A stretch of DNA of 64,000 nt, taken from assembly GCA_022606425.2 (NCBI GenBank), contig JAHDVF020000899.1, positions 124,001-188,000 of the forward strand. The letters are read 5' to 3'. The position numbers and the translations under genes are program-made. The stretch comes from Lepidostoma basale. Its lineage: Eukaryota > Arthropoda > Insecta > Trichoptera > Lepidostomatidae. Position 1 is the stretch's first letter, and each line of letters opens with the position of its first letter. Below, piece by piece: positions 38,860-48,959 of the stretch. A model generated the notes under the pieces. The model was not told the DNA's origin. It saw only the letters and a list, made by a program, of their open reading frames with translations, and searched no databases.

Positions 38860-39600
38860 TATATCAAAATCAAGAATGTTGAATATTTTTATCTAAATAT
38901 TTTGTAAATATATATACTTAAATAATATATATAAAGTGGTGTCAATACAAATTATTAAAAGTGTTTTAGTATTTTATTTCAGTTAATTTTTAGTTCAAAC
39001 TTCACTCAAAAGATGCCACCTTTGGCTACATAACACATGTTTCAATAAACGGTTTTTTCTTTTTCTATGTTTTATGGTTAAACCACTTAGCACCTTTGTA
39101 ATTACCGGCCTTTAATTATACTGAACATTTTCAAGGCGCTTTAGACTTTACATCGTATAAATTGATTTCATCGGTCAGAATAGTGTGTTTTTTTAATTTT
39201 TTATTTGTAAAATATTGTTCACATGAGAGTGTTGTCTATATACCGCGAGAAAATCTATTTCGGACCGCTTAACATCATAATACTTTTATGGCTAATGAAA
39301 AACAGAAATAGTTAGCAACGTAACATGTGTATAAAATAGTATGCTCCATGCGACAATGAAGTAACTCAATTTCGCAAAATACAAAAATTACTTTACATGT
39401 TTGCAAAAGGAAACGCGTACACTTTTGAAATAAAGAAACAAAACATTATACCTCATCCTAGAATTCTCAATATAAAAATGAAAATAACATTCATGAGAAC
39501 CTTATTTTGCAACGACAATCCTAACTTGAAACTCCGACAAAGAATGATTAAATGTTATATATATGGTCTGTTCTATTATATTTATATGATATCTTAGTGA
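38860..39600. other. AT-rich stretch, nothing recognised
   Basis: A 66-codon frame at 39397-39597 shows no recognisable domain. No repeat partner noticed over about 740 bp. Confidence 0.4.
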
Positions 39601-39601
39601 C

Positions 39602-40010
39602 GGTCCCTAAGACGTATGTGTGGTAGAATGATGTACGACAGAATCTCAAATGCTGATATTAGGAAGGAATGTAGAGCGAAAGAAGGTATTATGAACAAAA
39701 TTATGAAAGGTTCGCTGCGTTGGTTCGGACATATGGAGCGCATGGGTGAAGAAAGAATGGTTAAAAAAGTATACGTTAACGATGTAAATGGAGTAAGGAG
39801 TCGAGGTAGATCGAGGAAAACATGGCATGACCAAATTAATCAAATATTAAAGGTTGGTCATGTCAGAAACCGGACGAATCGACGTGGGTGTATGACTCGA
39901 TGTATGAATGTGGAGGAATCTAGAGAGGTGTGCTAGGATAGAGTAGTGTGGCGGTCCATTCTCTCCGCCTACCCATGTGGGAAAACGGCGTGATGGTTTG
40001 TTGTTGTCTT
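39602..40010 (+). mobile_element. LINE fragment, family A (subfamily 3), well preserved
   Basis: Frame reads MCGRMMYDRISNADIRKECR, AKEGIMNKIMKGSLRWFGHM, ERMGEERMVKKVYVNDVNGV, RSRGRSRKTWHDQINQILKV, GHVRNRTNRRGCMTRCMNVE, ESREVC, stop. It ends AACGGCGTGATGGTTTGTTG, the TTG-type tail. Confidence 0.9.
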
Positions 40011-40079
40011 AGTGACGAAACGTTCTAATCTAATAAATCTCCTGAATGAGTTTTATCCATCAATATCCAATTTTAATTT

Positions 40080-40335
40080 GAGAATTTTCGGATAATCTTT
40101 ATGTATATAATTCTTATGCACGGATATAAATATGTAGTTGAATTCCTCCCAAACGGCTGGGCCGATTCCGTTGAATTTTTTGTCTCTGTTTGAGTGGGTC
40201 CCCGGATGGTTAAGATTCTAGATTCAAATGAATCCAGGAGGTGACCGTTAAAACCTTCCGGGAAGTTCATGAATAATTGACCTTCTAAAAATAATTCATA
40301 GTTATATATTTTTATCATAGATGGCGCTGATGTCG
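40080..40335 (+). repeat. Unclassified insect interspersed repeat
   Basis: TATATAATTCTTATGCACGG, TTGAATTCCTCCCAAACGGC, TGGGCCGATTCCGTTGAATT and GGGTCCCCGGATGGTTAAGA form a sequence that I recognise as an abundant repeat of insect genomes with no coding content. Its class is uncertain to me (possibly a rolling-circle element). The CTAGCTGACCCGGCAACG motif at 15572 is usually its other end. Confidence 0.5.
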
Positions 40336-40504
40336 AATTCTGTGTTATTTTGATTATTTACTTTGCCAGCCAATAGCAGGCAAGTCAACGTTCTGGCAGG
40401 ACAACGTCTGTCGGATCTGCTAATAATTTATAAATTTCTAGTTGCAACTCATGAAGTATTCACGGAAGTAAAGCATATAAAATTCTGCATAAAGTTTAAT
40501 GTTT

Positions 40505-40690
40505 TGTGTGTTTGTTTAATTTCATACAACAATAATCAGAACGAAATTCAAAATAATACAGAAATGGGCATGCGCATCGAGTAAATTTCGAATGACTTTC
40601 GCAGAGAATCGAAATATTCATCTCTCGCTCTATCGTATTCAAAATATTCTCGTACTCTTTCTTTGGTGACATTCGGGTTTTTACTTTATA
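40505..40690 (-). repeat. Interspersed repeat R, inverted copy
   Basis: Complement of the 28205-28350 segment: TCATACAACAATAATCAGAA, GGGCATGCGCATCGAGTAAA, TCATCTCTCGCTCTATCGTA and ATTCTCGTACTCTTTC. Confidence 0.65.
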
Positions 40691-41178
40691 TACTTTTTCT
40701 TTCGCCTAGCCATTTCCCGTTATTCCGGGTCGACTCTCCTAATACGCCTCCGCCAAATCTCACAATCCAGGGTCATCTGGCTGTCCAGTCCCAGCGCCTT
40801 CAAGTCGTTTCTAACTGTTAACATCCACGTTGCAGCAGGCCGACCTGGTCCCCTCTTTCTGTCTTCCAATTGCAGGGTCTTGTGAACGACGTTTTCATTA
40901 TCCCTCCTGCTCACATGGCCGTACCACCGCAGACAACGTTCCCTAGCTTTTTTCTTAAAGGGAGTAACTTTTAGGCTACCTCTGATGTGCTCATTTCTAG
41001 CTTTATTCAGCATTGTAACCCCGGCGGCCCACCTCAGCATCTTCATTTCTGATTTCTGCTACGTGCAGCCTCTGTTCATCTTGTCGTCTTACGGCCCAGC
41101 ATTCCGATCCGTAGAGCATAGCAGGTCTTACGGTGGTTCGGTACACTTTCCCTTTTATTTGCACTATTTATACTATGA
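40691..41178 (-). mobile_element. LINE fragment, family C, open C-terminal frame
   Basis: Reverse strand 40720-41046 reads MKMLRWAAGVTMLNKARNEH, IRGSLKVTPFKKKARERCLR, WYGHVSRRDNENVVHKTLQL, EDRKRGPGRPAATWMLTVRN, DLKALGLDSQMTLDCEIWRR and RIRRVDPE. The upstream part gives RKVYRTTVRPAMLYGSECWA-like sequence. This is the post-polymerase domain of a non-LTR reverse transcriptase; the second copy is at 13653. Confidence 0.88.
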
Positions 41179-41185
41179 TTTATAT

Positions 41186-41712
41186 CAAGCTAAGGTGGCA
41201 GTGCATAATTATGTTCTTGTGCTGACCCTTATGCATGGAAGTGAAGCATGGAACTGGCAAAAGAAGGATGAAAGTAGAATAAATGCAGTAGAAATGAGAT
41301 CTCTAAGACGAATGTGTGCTAAATCTGTATATGATAGAGTGTCAAATGCAAGTATAAGACGTGAATGTGGTGCGAATGAAAGTGTTATGAACAAAATAAG
41401 GAAAGGGTCATTAAGATGGTTTGGACACATGGAAAGAATGAGTGAAGACAGAATGGTAAAGAAGATATATGTGAACGGCGTGAATGGAGCTAGAAATAGA
41501 GGAAGGCCGAGGAAAACGTGGCACGATGAAATCAATCAAATATTAAATGTCGGTCACGTGAGGAGTCGGAGAAATCGACATGCGTGCATGACAAGATGTA
41601 TGAATGTAGAGGAAGCGAGAGAAGTGTATCAGGACAGAACAGTGTGGCGTTCCATTATTTCTGCCTACCTCTCCGTGTAGATGGCGTGATGGTTAGTTAG
41701 TTAGTTAGTTAT
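41186..41712 (+). mobile_element. LINE fragment, family A (subfamily 1), intact C-terminal frame
   Basis: Reads AKVAVHNYVLVLTLMHGSEA, WNWQKKDESRINAVEMRSLR, RMCAKSVYDRVSNASIRREC, GANESVMNKIRKGSLRWFGH, MERMSEDRMVKKIYVNGVNG, ARNRGRPRKTWHDEINQILN, VGHVRSRRNRHACMTRCMNV, EEAREVYQDRTVWRSIISAY. The tail is GGTTAGTTAGTTAGTTAG. The open frame runs upstream into the family C complement, creating a 231-codon chimeric frame that is accidental. Confidence 0.92.
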
Positions 41713-41714
41713 GT

Positions 41715-42140
41715 TTTAAATAAAAATAATATTTGTGTACTTAGTTCCATCGTTGTTGATTGAAACATCCAGGGTGTGTATTCGTTAGTTTTAGTATATA
41801 CATGAATTTCAGGTTTCTGGAGGCTGCAATATTATGAACCTATGCATGAGTAATAAAGTAGAAATTGCTGGCCATCACAAGGGCTTCTGTTTATCGTCCC
41901 ATCACCGGACATCTCTGAAGGGATAAGCGACGACGATGAAAGATGACACCTAGTTTAACACATTATTAATTAAGCGTCTTGGCAAAATGGCGATTACATC
42001 TCTTCGAAACGCAAGACCAACAAGAAATATGACAATAAACTCTAAATATTTATACGATAATCGTCGGGTTATTAATTTTCTTAAGGCGAGATTATGTTAC
42101 ACATCATAATCTCGAGCAACAATTCTTCTTAAAACACAAA
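41715..42140. other. Stretch with no recognised feature
   Basis: AT-rich, no coding similarity. Confidence 0.4.
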
Positions 42141-42144
42141 ACAA

Positions 42145-42300
42145 AATAATATTCTACTTCTTCTTCTTCTGCTTTATTTAAGACTGTGTCCTGTTATTTC
42201 TCGGAGCCTGTTCCTGGGATGCAGATGTCCAACTGTCTCGCCATCTTTTAGGTGGTCTTCCTGCAGGTCGATTTCCTGTTGGTACTTTATTTGCGGCTAT
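42145..42300 (-). mobile_element. LINE fragment, family E C-terminus
   Basis: Reverse strand reads NKVPTGNRPAGRPPKRWRDS and WTSASQEQAPRNNRTQS, followed by a complement of CTTCTTCTTCTT tail (GAAGAAGAAG). It matches 46610-46780. Confidence 0.7.
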
Positions 42301-42303
42301 ATT

Positions 42304-43042
42304 TGGGTGGGTCAGAATATTAATGGATCAAGTCCAAACTTTATAAATTTGGAGTTTAATGTTTCTACAGATAGATAAAACAGATTTCTATGTTGTGTGT
42401 TAATAACATAATTGTAGCTTTTCAATTTTCTCCATAAATGACAATACTACCTACTATTGATTAGAGATCAAAATTTGAAACCTTTCATAATATTAGCGAA
42501 TCACGTCCATTTTAACAGGTCGTCCACAGTCAGAGGTATATTATGTTGACTGTTGATTGCTAAAAATGAGTTCAGGTGAAGACATAAGACTTTACAAATT
42601 AGTGTTGGGCGTTTATACAGGTGTTTACAGAAAACAAGTCTAAATTCAGTGACGAACGAAATCCGGGAATTCAGAACCAAGTGACCATGACCAAAGTGAG
42701 GAAGGTTTTGAAAACGATGAAGTTATTTACGATCAATGTTGTATTTTAATGTTGCTCTATTTTGATTTTTTTTAAATGTGTTTCATTTACGTAAGGAAAA
42801 TTTTCAGAATAATAGTGAATCATGTCCATTTTATTTTCTTTTATTTGTACTTTAATATTAAAAAAGCTTTGGTGTATCTTATTTTTTGTCTATTTATTTA
42901 AATTGATTCATGTACTATCAAAATAAATGAAGTGTTTGCAGTGAAAAAATCCCTGGATTTTTAAAAAGTCTTTCAACTTTAGGTCTAATTATCTCAGAAT
43001 CAGGATCGATGGATTTGATCCATTAATATTCTGAATCACCCA
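42304..43042. mobile_element. TIR element, about 740 bp, non-autonomous
   Basis: TGGGTGGGTCAGAATATTAA then TGGATCAAGTCCA at the left is matched inverted at the right (TGGGTGATTCAGAATATTAA, TGGATCAAATCCA), about 33 bp each. A second inner block GCGAATCACGTCCATTTTA / GTGAATCATGTCCATTTTA is in direct orientation. The interior includes MSSGEDIRLYKLVLGVYTGV (42565) and an acidic SEPSDHDQSEEGFENDE segment, possibly a relic of an encoded protein. The superfamily is undetermined; no clear target duplication. Confidence 0.65.
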
Positions 43043-43049
43043 TTTATCA

Positions 43050-43325
43050 CTCTTCTAGAACATGCTCTTTCCACATGATCTCTCCAGTAGCGTCTTCTCA
43101 GTCATCCTCATCGTACGACATCTTCTACATTGCAGATCTTTCTTATTTCAGAGTTTCATATTCTGTCTCGGAGTGTCGTTTCCGCAACGGATCGGAGAGT
43201 CTTCATTTCTGTGGTTCTTAAACGACTTTTTGTTCTGATGGTGTCAGCTCTCGTTTCTATTCCATATGTCATTATAGGACGTACGCATGTCGTGTAGATT
43301 CGAATTTTACTCTCCTCAAAAATAA
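43050..43325 (-). mobile_element. LINE fragment, family F
   Basis: Reverse strand reads TRIYTTCVRPIMTYGIETRA, DTIRTKSRLRTTEMKTLRSV, AETTLRDRI, stop, NSEIRKICNVEDVVR and RRRYWRDHVERA. This is the LYG.E......L..EM..LR.I...T..DR..N..IR..C....V...R..W..H pattern of LINE thumb and C-terminal regions. Confidence 0.75.
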
Positions 43326-43363
43326 TATTAATTTTTTATATTTATTATTTAATGCAATGTGAA

Positions 43364-43525
43364 ATGATCTGATGATGAATGTGAATAAGTCCAAGGTAAT
43401 GATTTTTTAAAAAGAAGAAGTCATGAGTCTGCAACATACGCGTGAATGGGGAAAATTTGGAGCAAATAGATGAGTTCGTGTATTTGGGACGTATGTTTAC
43501 AAAAGTGGAGAGGAATATTGAAAGA
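43364..43525 (+). mobile_element. LINE family A copy, polymerase-proximal part
   Basis: Encodes NDLMMNVNKSKVMIF, VMSLQHTRE-shifted sequence, NGENLEQIDEFVYLGRMFTK and VERNIER. It is followed by 216 bp of foreign DNA, then by the rest of a family A copy at 43742. Confidence 0.8.
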
Positions 43526-43741
43526 AAGCGTACAGGGTCTTGATTGGTCTGGCATCTCCGGCTCCGCATACATCCCGAATCCATGTTGGGCAACTGGCTC
43601 TGACGATGCTCGTTATAAGGGGCTGCGTGGTCATTTTACGAATTACTCTTTATTGCTCCTATGGTATTATTAGTATTATTATTATTCTTTTAATAGATCT
43701 GACGATCTGAGACACAGAAATCATATCTCGTCGGATGAGTT
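43526..43741. other. Insert or replacement inside a family A copy
   Basis: About 216 bp replace the expected RRVGAGNKVNSALKVV ... MAVHNG segment. The piece includes CAGGGTCTTGATTGGT, also found near 60070, and an ATT-repeat run. It shows no terminal repeats or target duplication. Confidence 0.5.
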
Positions 43742-44236
43742 CTAGTGCCAACTCTCATGTATGGAAGTGAAGCTTGGAGCTGGCAAAAGAAGGATGAAAG
43801 CAGGATAAACGCTGTAGAAATGGGATCACTAAGAAGAATGTGCGGGAAAACGTTATATAATAGAATACCGAGCGATGAAATAAGAAAGAAATGTAAGGCA
43901 GATGACTGCATCATGAATAAAATTAAAAAAGGATCCCTGAGACGGTTTGGAAATATGGAACGAATGGATGAGAGTAGAATGGTTAAAAAGTTGTGTATAA
44001 GCAGCGTGAGTGGGAAAAGAAGACGAGGACGACCGAGGAAAACATGGCATGCCCAAATTAATCAATTACTAAAAAGCGGCCACATTCGAAGTCGGAATAA
44101 TCGACGTGCGTGCATGGTACGATGTATGAATGTAGAGGAAGCCCGAGAGGTATGCCAGGACAGGGCATTGTGGCGATCCATCCTCTCTGCCTACCCCTCC
44201 GGGGAAATGGCGTGATGGTTAGTTAGTTAGTAAGTA
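43742..44236 (+). mobile_element. LINE fragment, family A (subfamily 4), intact C-terminal frame
   Basis: Reads VPTLMYGSEAWSWQKKDESR, INAVEMGSLRRMCGKTLYNR, IPSDEIRKKCKADDCIMNKI, KKGSLRRFGNMERMDESRMV, KKLCISSVSGKRRRGRPRKT, WHAQINQLLKSGHIRSRNNR, RACMVRCMNVEEAREVCQDR, ALWRSILSAYPSGEMA, stop. The tail is GGCGTGATGGTTAGTTAGTT. KTLYNRIPSDEIRKKCKADD is diagnostic of subfamily 4 (also 50535 and 55976). Confidence 0.92.
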
Positions 44237-44379
44237 ATTCAAATGTGAATCCACAACACAAAGTGATGGCGAATATTAAAGATATTGCTTTTTACGTAAA
44301 ATAATTTCATCCTGATCGCAAACTATGAAAATTATGTCTTGCAATAGAAGTATTGCCCACAAAAAGTTTGGGAATCTCA

Positions 44380-44912
44380 ACAACAACAACAAACCATCAC
44401 GCCGTTTCCCCGCAGGGGTAGGCAGAGAGAATGGACCGCCACACTACTCTATCCTGGCACACCTCTCTAGCTTCCTCCACATTCATACATCGAGTCATAC
44501 ACGCACGTCGATTCTTCCGGCTTCTGACATGACCAACCTTTAATATTTGATTAATTTGGTCATGCCATGTTTTTCTCGGTCTACCTCGACTCCTTACTCC
44601 ATTTACATCGTTAACGTATACTTTTTTAACCATTCTTTCTTCTCAGCGCTCCATATGTCCGAACCAACGCAGCGAACCTTTCATAATTTTGTTCATAACT
44701 TCTTTCGCTCTACATTCCTTCCTTATATCAGCATTTGAGATTCTGTCGTACATCGTTCTACCACTCATACGTCTTAGGGACCTCATTTCTACCGCATTTA
44801 TTCTGCTCTCATCTTTCTTCTGCCAGTTCCATGCATCGCTTCCATACATAAGGGTTGGGACCAGAACTCCATTGTGAACGGCCATTTTCGCTTTCATTGA
44901 TAATAATAGTTT
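44380..44912 (-). mobile_element. LINE fragment, family A (subfamily 3)
   Basis: (CAA)n complement of a TTG tail, then complements of ILSAYPCGETA, RCMNVEEAREVCQDRVVWRS, NQILKVGHVRSRKNRRACMT, MVKKVYVNDVNGVRSRGRPR, MNKIMKGSLRWFGHMER, RTMYDRISNADIRKECRAKE and VLVPTLMYGSDAWNWQKKDE. A small deletion near 44645 and one near 44702 shift the frame. Confidence 0.92.
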
Positions 44913-44939
44913 TGATCGATAGTCTAATAAATAAAACAT

Positions 44940-45340
44940 AATTTTATATGCCTGATAAATATTTATGACTAGTTCACCTTTGCTTTCGATGTGTTGATAG
45001 ATACCTGTGAACGATGGTGCGTCGAGCAGGGATTAATGGGTCGGACAACACTAGTCCTTAAGATATGCGATGTTACTACACCGATAGCTATCGCAAGTGC
45101 TGGACCATGTTACAATACTGTGGAGAGAAGTGACTTGTATGCAAACTTGTTATGAAGATATCGGGAGATCGATTTCTTGCATTACGAGTTATAAAAGGAA
45201 TGGACCATTTAGTATTAAACGTTAAATATACTTTCTGCGACAGGATTCGGACTCATAAATCTAGTCAGTGGTGACTCGTGATAACTTCAGCATCCCTAAA
45301 GAATTTAAGAATAATATATTTATAAAATAAAACTACGCAT
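44940..45340. other. Stretch with no recognised feature
   Basis: No coding similarity or paired repeats recognised. Confidence 0.4.
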
Positions 45341-45341
45341 T

Positions 45342-45912
45342 ATGGTGCACTTAAAGTTGTCATCGCAAACAAAAGCCTATCCAAAAAGCTAAGATGGCAG
45401 TGAATAATGGTGTTCTTGTGCCGACCCTTATGTATGGAAGTGAAGCATGGAACTCGCAAAATAAAGAAGAAAGTAGAATAAATGCAGTAGAAATTAGATC
45501 TCTAAGACGAATGTGTGGCAAATCTGTATATGATAGAGTGTCAAATGCAAGTATAAGAAGTGAATGCGGTGCGAATGAAAGTGTTATGAACAAAATAATT
45601 AAAGGGTCATGAAGATGGTTTGGATACATAGAAAGAATGAGTGAAGACAAAATGGTAAAGAAGGTATATGTAAACGGCGTGAACGGAGCTAGAAAAAGAG
45701 GAGAGCCGAGGAAAACGTGGCACGATCAAATCAATCAAATATTGAATGTCGGTCACGTGAGGAGTCGGAGAAATCGACGTGCGTGCATGACAAGATGTAT
45801 GAATTTAGGGGAAGCGAGAGAAGTATGTCAGGACAGAACAGTGTGGCGTTCCATTATTTCTGCCTACCCCTCCGGGGAGACGGCGTGATGGTTAGTTAGT
45901 TAGTTAACTCTG
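45342..45912 (+). mobile_element. LINE fragment, family A (subfamily 1)
   Basis: Begins at GALKVVIANKSLSKKLRWQ-like sequence, then MAVNNGVLVPTLMYGSEAWN, ESRINAVEIRSLRRMCGKSV, YDRVSNASIRSECGANESVM. A stop replaces L in GSLRWFG at 45610. It continues MSEDKMVKKVYVNGVNGARK, RGEPRKTWHDQINQILNVGH, VRSRRNRRACMTRCMNLGEA and YPSGETA. The tail is TTAGTTAGTTAGTTA. Confidence 0.92.
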
Positions 45913-45944
45913 GTAAATATGACATCTTTCATATTAGTGAATGT

Positions 45945-46040
45945 GCGTTCAGAAGACAGATCATCTTGACTTTAGAGAGTATCTTGTATTCCTAATATCG
46001 AACCATCTCTCATGCATTCCTGGTATTATGTTGTATATAC
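45945..46040 (+). mobile_element. Family J 3' untranslated fragment
   Basis: CTTGACTTTAGAGAGTATCT and CCATCTCTCATGCATTCCTG match the sequence after the jockey remnant at 52620-52700 and the complement of 55195-55260. Confidence 0.55.
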
Positions 46041-46256
46041 GACCTTCGTGGCCGAGTGGTAAGTGCATTGACTGCCACCCCGAAGATTCCGGGTTCGCTT
46101 CATGGCGAGGGAAATGTGATTGTCACACTGTCTGGTCTATTTGGTCTGGTGTAGAATTCACGTGACAATAAAATGGCGATAGATTAGCTACTTATCACAT
46201 GTCATCAGAATCAGTATGATAGCTATAATACCCTTTACACCTCATGCTGTCATGAT
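46041..46256 (+). mobile_element. SINE-2 with tRNA-Ser/Leu-like promoter
   Basis: TGGCCGAGTGG at 46049-46059 is a perfect pol III A box and GGTTCGCTTC at 46092-46101 a near-consensus B box. The GGCCGAGTGGTAAG start is typical of tRNA-Ser and tRNA-Leu. The body continues GTGATTGTCACACTGTCTGG, TGGTGTAGAATTCACGTGAC and AAAATGGCGATAGATTAGCT to ATGCTGTCATGAT. The inverted copy lies at 37570-37790. Confidence 0.82.
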
Positions 46257-46268
46257 GTGTACTACAGG

Positions 46269-46359
46269 CTTCCGGCTAGTAGAATTCGCGAAAATTTGGT
46301 CCTTCGATCTTTCGGGAGGAGCAAAAAAACCGTCGCTGCTGATTTCTACTAGCCGGAAG
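46269..46359. repeat. Short inverted repeat, 16-bp perfect arms
   Basis: CTTCCGGCTAGTAGAA (46269-46284) and TTCTACTAGCCGGAAG (46344-46359) are exact reverse complements 59 bp apart. The middle, GGTCCTTCGATCTTTCGGGA, is GC-richer. Confidence 0.75.
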
Positions 46360-46609
46360 ACGCCGATGTGCTAAAAAAACGTCTCCTGAGCTGATTGACG
46401 CCAACGTCCAGATCAATTTTAAGATTTTGGTGTGCCGCGGAATTCTAGGAAGAACTTATGGTTGCCGTAGGTGAGAAAATATTACGGAGCACTGCCCTAG
46501 ACCACCACCTAGTTGATTGGCTTGATTTGATTAAAATAAATATGGTTAAATCTTAGAAATGACAATTTTGTAAATATAATTAATAAAATTGTTATTATGG
46601 TTGCATCCC

Positions 46610-46780
46610 TCCAGAATCCTTCACGTTGTGATGCATCAGATTCCTGTTGGCTGCCATCCCCCCGGAAGGCCGCCAAGAAGATGGAGGGATAGCTGGGAGT
46701 CAGCTGCCCAAGAGAGATCAGCCTGACTACAGAAACAGACCAGAGGTCTAAAAGGAGAAGGAGAGGAATACGTTATGAAG
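46610..46780 (+). mobile_element. LINE fragment, family E C-terminus
   Basis: Encodes IPVGCHPPGRPPRRWRDSWE, SAAQERSA, stop, LQKQTRGLKGEGEE. GRPP.RWRDSW is the family E signature. Confidence 0.7.
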
Positions 46781-46984
46781 GTTAGCTGCAGCTATAAAAT
46801 TAATTTCCAGCTAAATCTCGAATTTATCAACTGTCTGGTTGCCTCGCAATGTGCTCAACTTTCTTCGCGTTGAGCATTGCCTCGCGAGGCAGCCTCGCGA
46901 TGCGCTCAAATTTAATCAACACAGTAAACGTAATCCACACTGAGCCTTCAAGGGAACAGTTTATTTTATATAGTATGTTACATC

Positions 46985-47115
46985 CTTGACGACGATCACA
47001 CCGCGTCTCTCGCGATGGTGAAAAGAGAAGGATGGAGTACCGCATCGATTAAAGTCTGGCAGTCCATTCTTTCTGCCTACCCTTTCGGGGAGACGGCGTG
47101 ATGGTTAGTTAGTTT
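46985..47115 (+). mobile_element. SINE-1 copy, 5' truncated
   Basis: CACACCGCGTCTCTCGCGAT, AAAAGAGAAGGATGGAGTAC, CAGTCCATTCTTTCTGCCTA and CCCTTTCGGGGAGACGGCGT, then GATGGTTAGTTAG. The head with the B-box-like motif is missing. Confidence 0.75.
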
Positions 47116-47119
47116 TTTT

Positions 47120-47785
47120 TAGTTATGTTATATCCTCGTTTTGCATGTTGCAAATATATAAAAAAAACGCGCATTAAACTATGAATTGTTTCCGAAATTA
47201 ATTATTTCTTATACGAGTATTTATGTAGAATCTATAGTAATAATATAAACAAGTATATTAAACAATTGAATAGAGTAGCGGTTCTTAAAGTGTACCCGGT
47301 CGAGCCATTCGAAAGGCCTCTACGAGGGCTCTGCTCTGTAAACAAAACAATTTACTTGGAAGAATATGTATATGGTGACTCGATAGTCGTATGAATATAA
47401 GATTAATAAAATAATGAACATAAAATCAGATTTTGCTTATTTTAGGGCTCCGTAAAATATTCAGTGTTTTAAAAGGGTTCAGACGACAAAAAGTTTGAAT
47501 ACCGCTGAATAGGATTCTCAATACGGCGATTCTGAACACGCATAAAAATTGTCACCATATTGTCACGGTTTTTGTTTTAAGCCCACGCCGCTAGATGGCA
47601 CTAATAACTTATATAAGAATGCTTTTTCAAATCGCCGAATAAATAATTACGCGATACACATTGTATCAGATTAATAAATTTATTGTAGAATATCGACTTC
47701 TACGAGTATACAAAATTTCTTATTACGGTTCATGATTAGTTTATTGTTTATTATAATAAAATTACTCAAAATAAAAAATCTACAA
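47120..47785. other. Stretch with no recognised feature
   Basis: Low-complexity and AT-rich; no repeat partner or coding similarity over about 660 bp. Confidence 0.45.
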
Positions 47786-47790
47786 AATAT

Positions 47791-48631
47791 AACTAACTTA
47801 CTAACTAACCATCACGCCGTCTCCCCGAAGGGGTAGGCAGAAAGAATGGACTGCCACACTTTTCTTTCCTGACATATTTCTCTCGCTTCCTCAACATTCA
47901 TACATCGTGTCATGCACGCGCGTCGATTTCTCTGACTCCTCACATGGCCGACATTCAATATTTGATTTATTTGATCGTGCCACGTTTCCTCGGTCTTCCT
48001 CTATTTCTGGTTCCATTTACATCATTAACATATAATTTTTTTACCATTCTTTCTTCATTCATTCTTCCATATGTCCAAACCATCTTAATGATCCTTTCAT
48101 TATTTTGTTCATAACACCATCATTCGCACCGCATTCACTTCTTATATTTTCATTCGACACTCTATCATACACAGAGTATCCACACATTCGTCTTAGAGAT
48201 CTCATTTCTACTGCATTTATTCTACTTTCATCCTTCTTTTGCCAGTTCCATGCTTCGCTTCCATACATAAGGGTCGGAAGAAGAACACCATTGTGCACTG
48301 CCATTCTAGCTTTTTTTGATAGGTTTTTGTTTGCGATGACAACTTTAAGTGCACTATTCACTTTGTTGCCTGCCCCAACCCTTCTTTCAATATCCCTCTC
48401 CACTCGCCCATCTCTTGTAAACATACTACCTAAATACACGAACTCAACTACTTGCTCCAAATTTTCACCATTCACGCTAATGTTGCAGACTGTCGTGGTT
48501 TCTTCCTTTTCAAAAATCAATACCTTGGACTTATTAACATTCATCATCAGATCATTTCGCATGCATACCTCATACATACAATTCACCAGGACTTGTAGTT
48601 CATGCTCGTTGTCTGCAAGAAGGACAGCGTC
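47791..48631 (-). mobile_element. LINE family A, longest contiguous copy
   Basis: Reading the reverse strand from the 5' break: DAVLLADNEHELQVLVNCMY, EVCMRNDLMMNVNKSKVLIF, ICNISVNGENLEQVVEFVYL-like, GSMFTRDGRVERDIERRVGA, GNKVNSALKVVIANKNLSKK, ARMAVHNGVLLPTLMYGSEA, WNWQKKDESRINAVEMRSLR, YDRVSNENIRSECGANDGVM, NKIMKGSLRWFGHME. A one-base loss shifts the frame, then come NDVNGTRNRGRPR, QINQILNVGHVRSQ, RCMNVEEAREICQER, LSAYPFGETA. The first residues follow the reverse-transcriptase YADD box, so truncation falls inside the catalytic motif. The tail is (TTAG)n. Role when intact: target-primed reverse transcription. Confidence 0.93.
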
Positions 48632-48639
48632 AAAAAATA

Positions 48640-48955
48640 CCTCTACAAAATATTAATGTTGTTATTTGAAATCTCATAGTAAAAGTATATTGTAAATGTG
48701 GTGGACTGATATCATCTACTATGGTCAAGAAGCCTAAATGGAATTTAAATAAATTTATATTTATATTTCATCAGCTTGTCTCTACCCACGTGAACGTAAG
48801 CTTCTCCACCCCCGCGCCATCCCTCTCGGTCTCTCGCCACCAGTATTTTTTATTTATTATTGTACCCAATTACTATATACATTTTATATTTACAAAAATA
48901 ACACAGACATAGATGTTAAAATAAAACACATATATCAGTAACTGTGGTACGTACC
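48640..48955. other. Stretch with no recognised feature
   Basis: TGTTGTTATTTGAAATCTCA near 48656 is shared with 60870-60910, so it belongs to an unclassified repeat. Confidence 0.4.
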
Positions 48956-48959
48956 TATA

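Noticed and set aside
40985..41680. 231-residue open frame
   Set aside because: It fuses the antisense of family C to the sense of family A across an insertion junction; the first 65 residues are not a real protein.
43526..43741. Transposon insertion in a family A copy
   Set aside because: No terminal repeats or target duplication, and about 120 bp of LINE sequence are missing, so replacement or deletion with filler DNA is equally likely.
46041..46115. Functional tRNA-Ser or tRNA-Leu gene
   Set aside because: A and B boxes are good, but the acceptor stem is not paired and a second diverged copy with the same 140-bp body exists at 37570-37790, so it is a SINE.
48105..48656. 183-residue open frame on the forward strand
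   Set aside because: Antisense shadow of the longest family A copy; leucine/serine-rich antisense frames of this kind appear opposite every family A copy.
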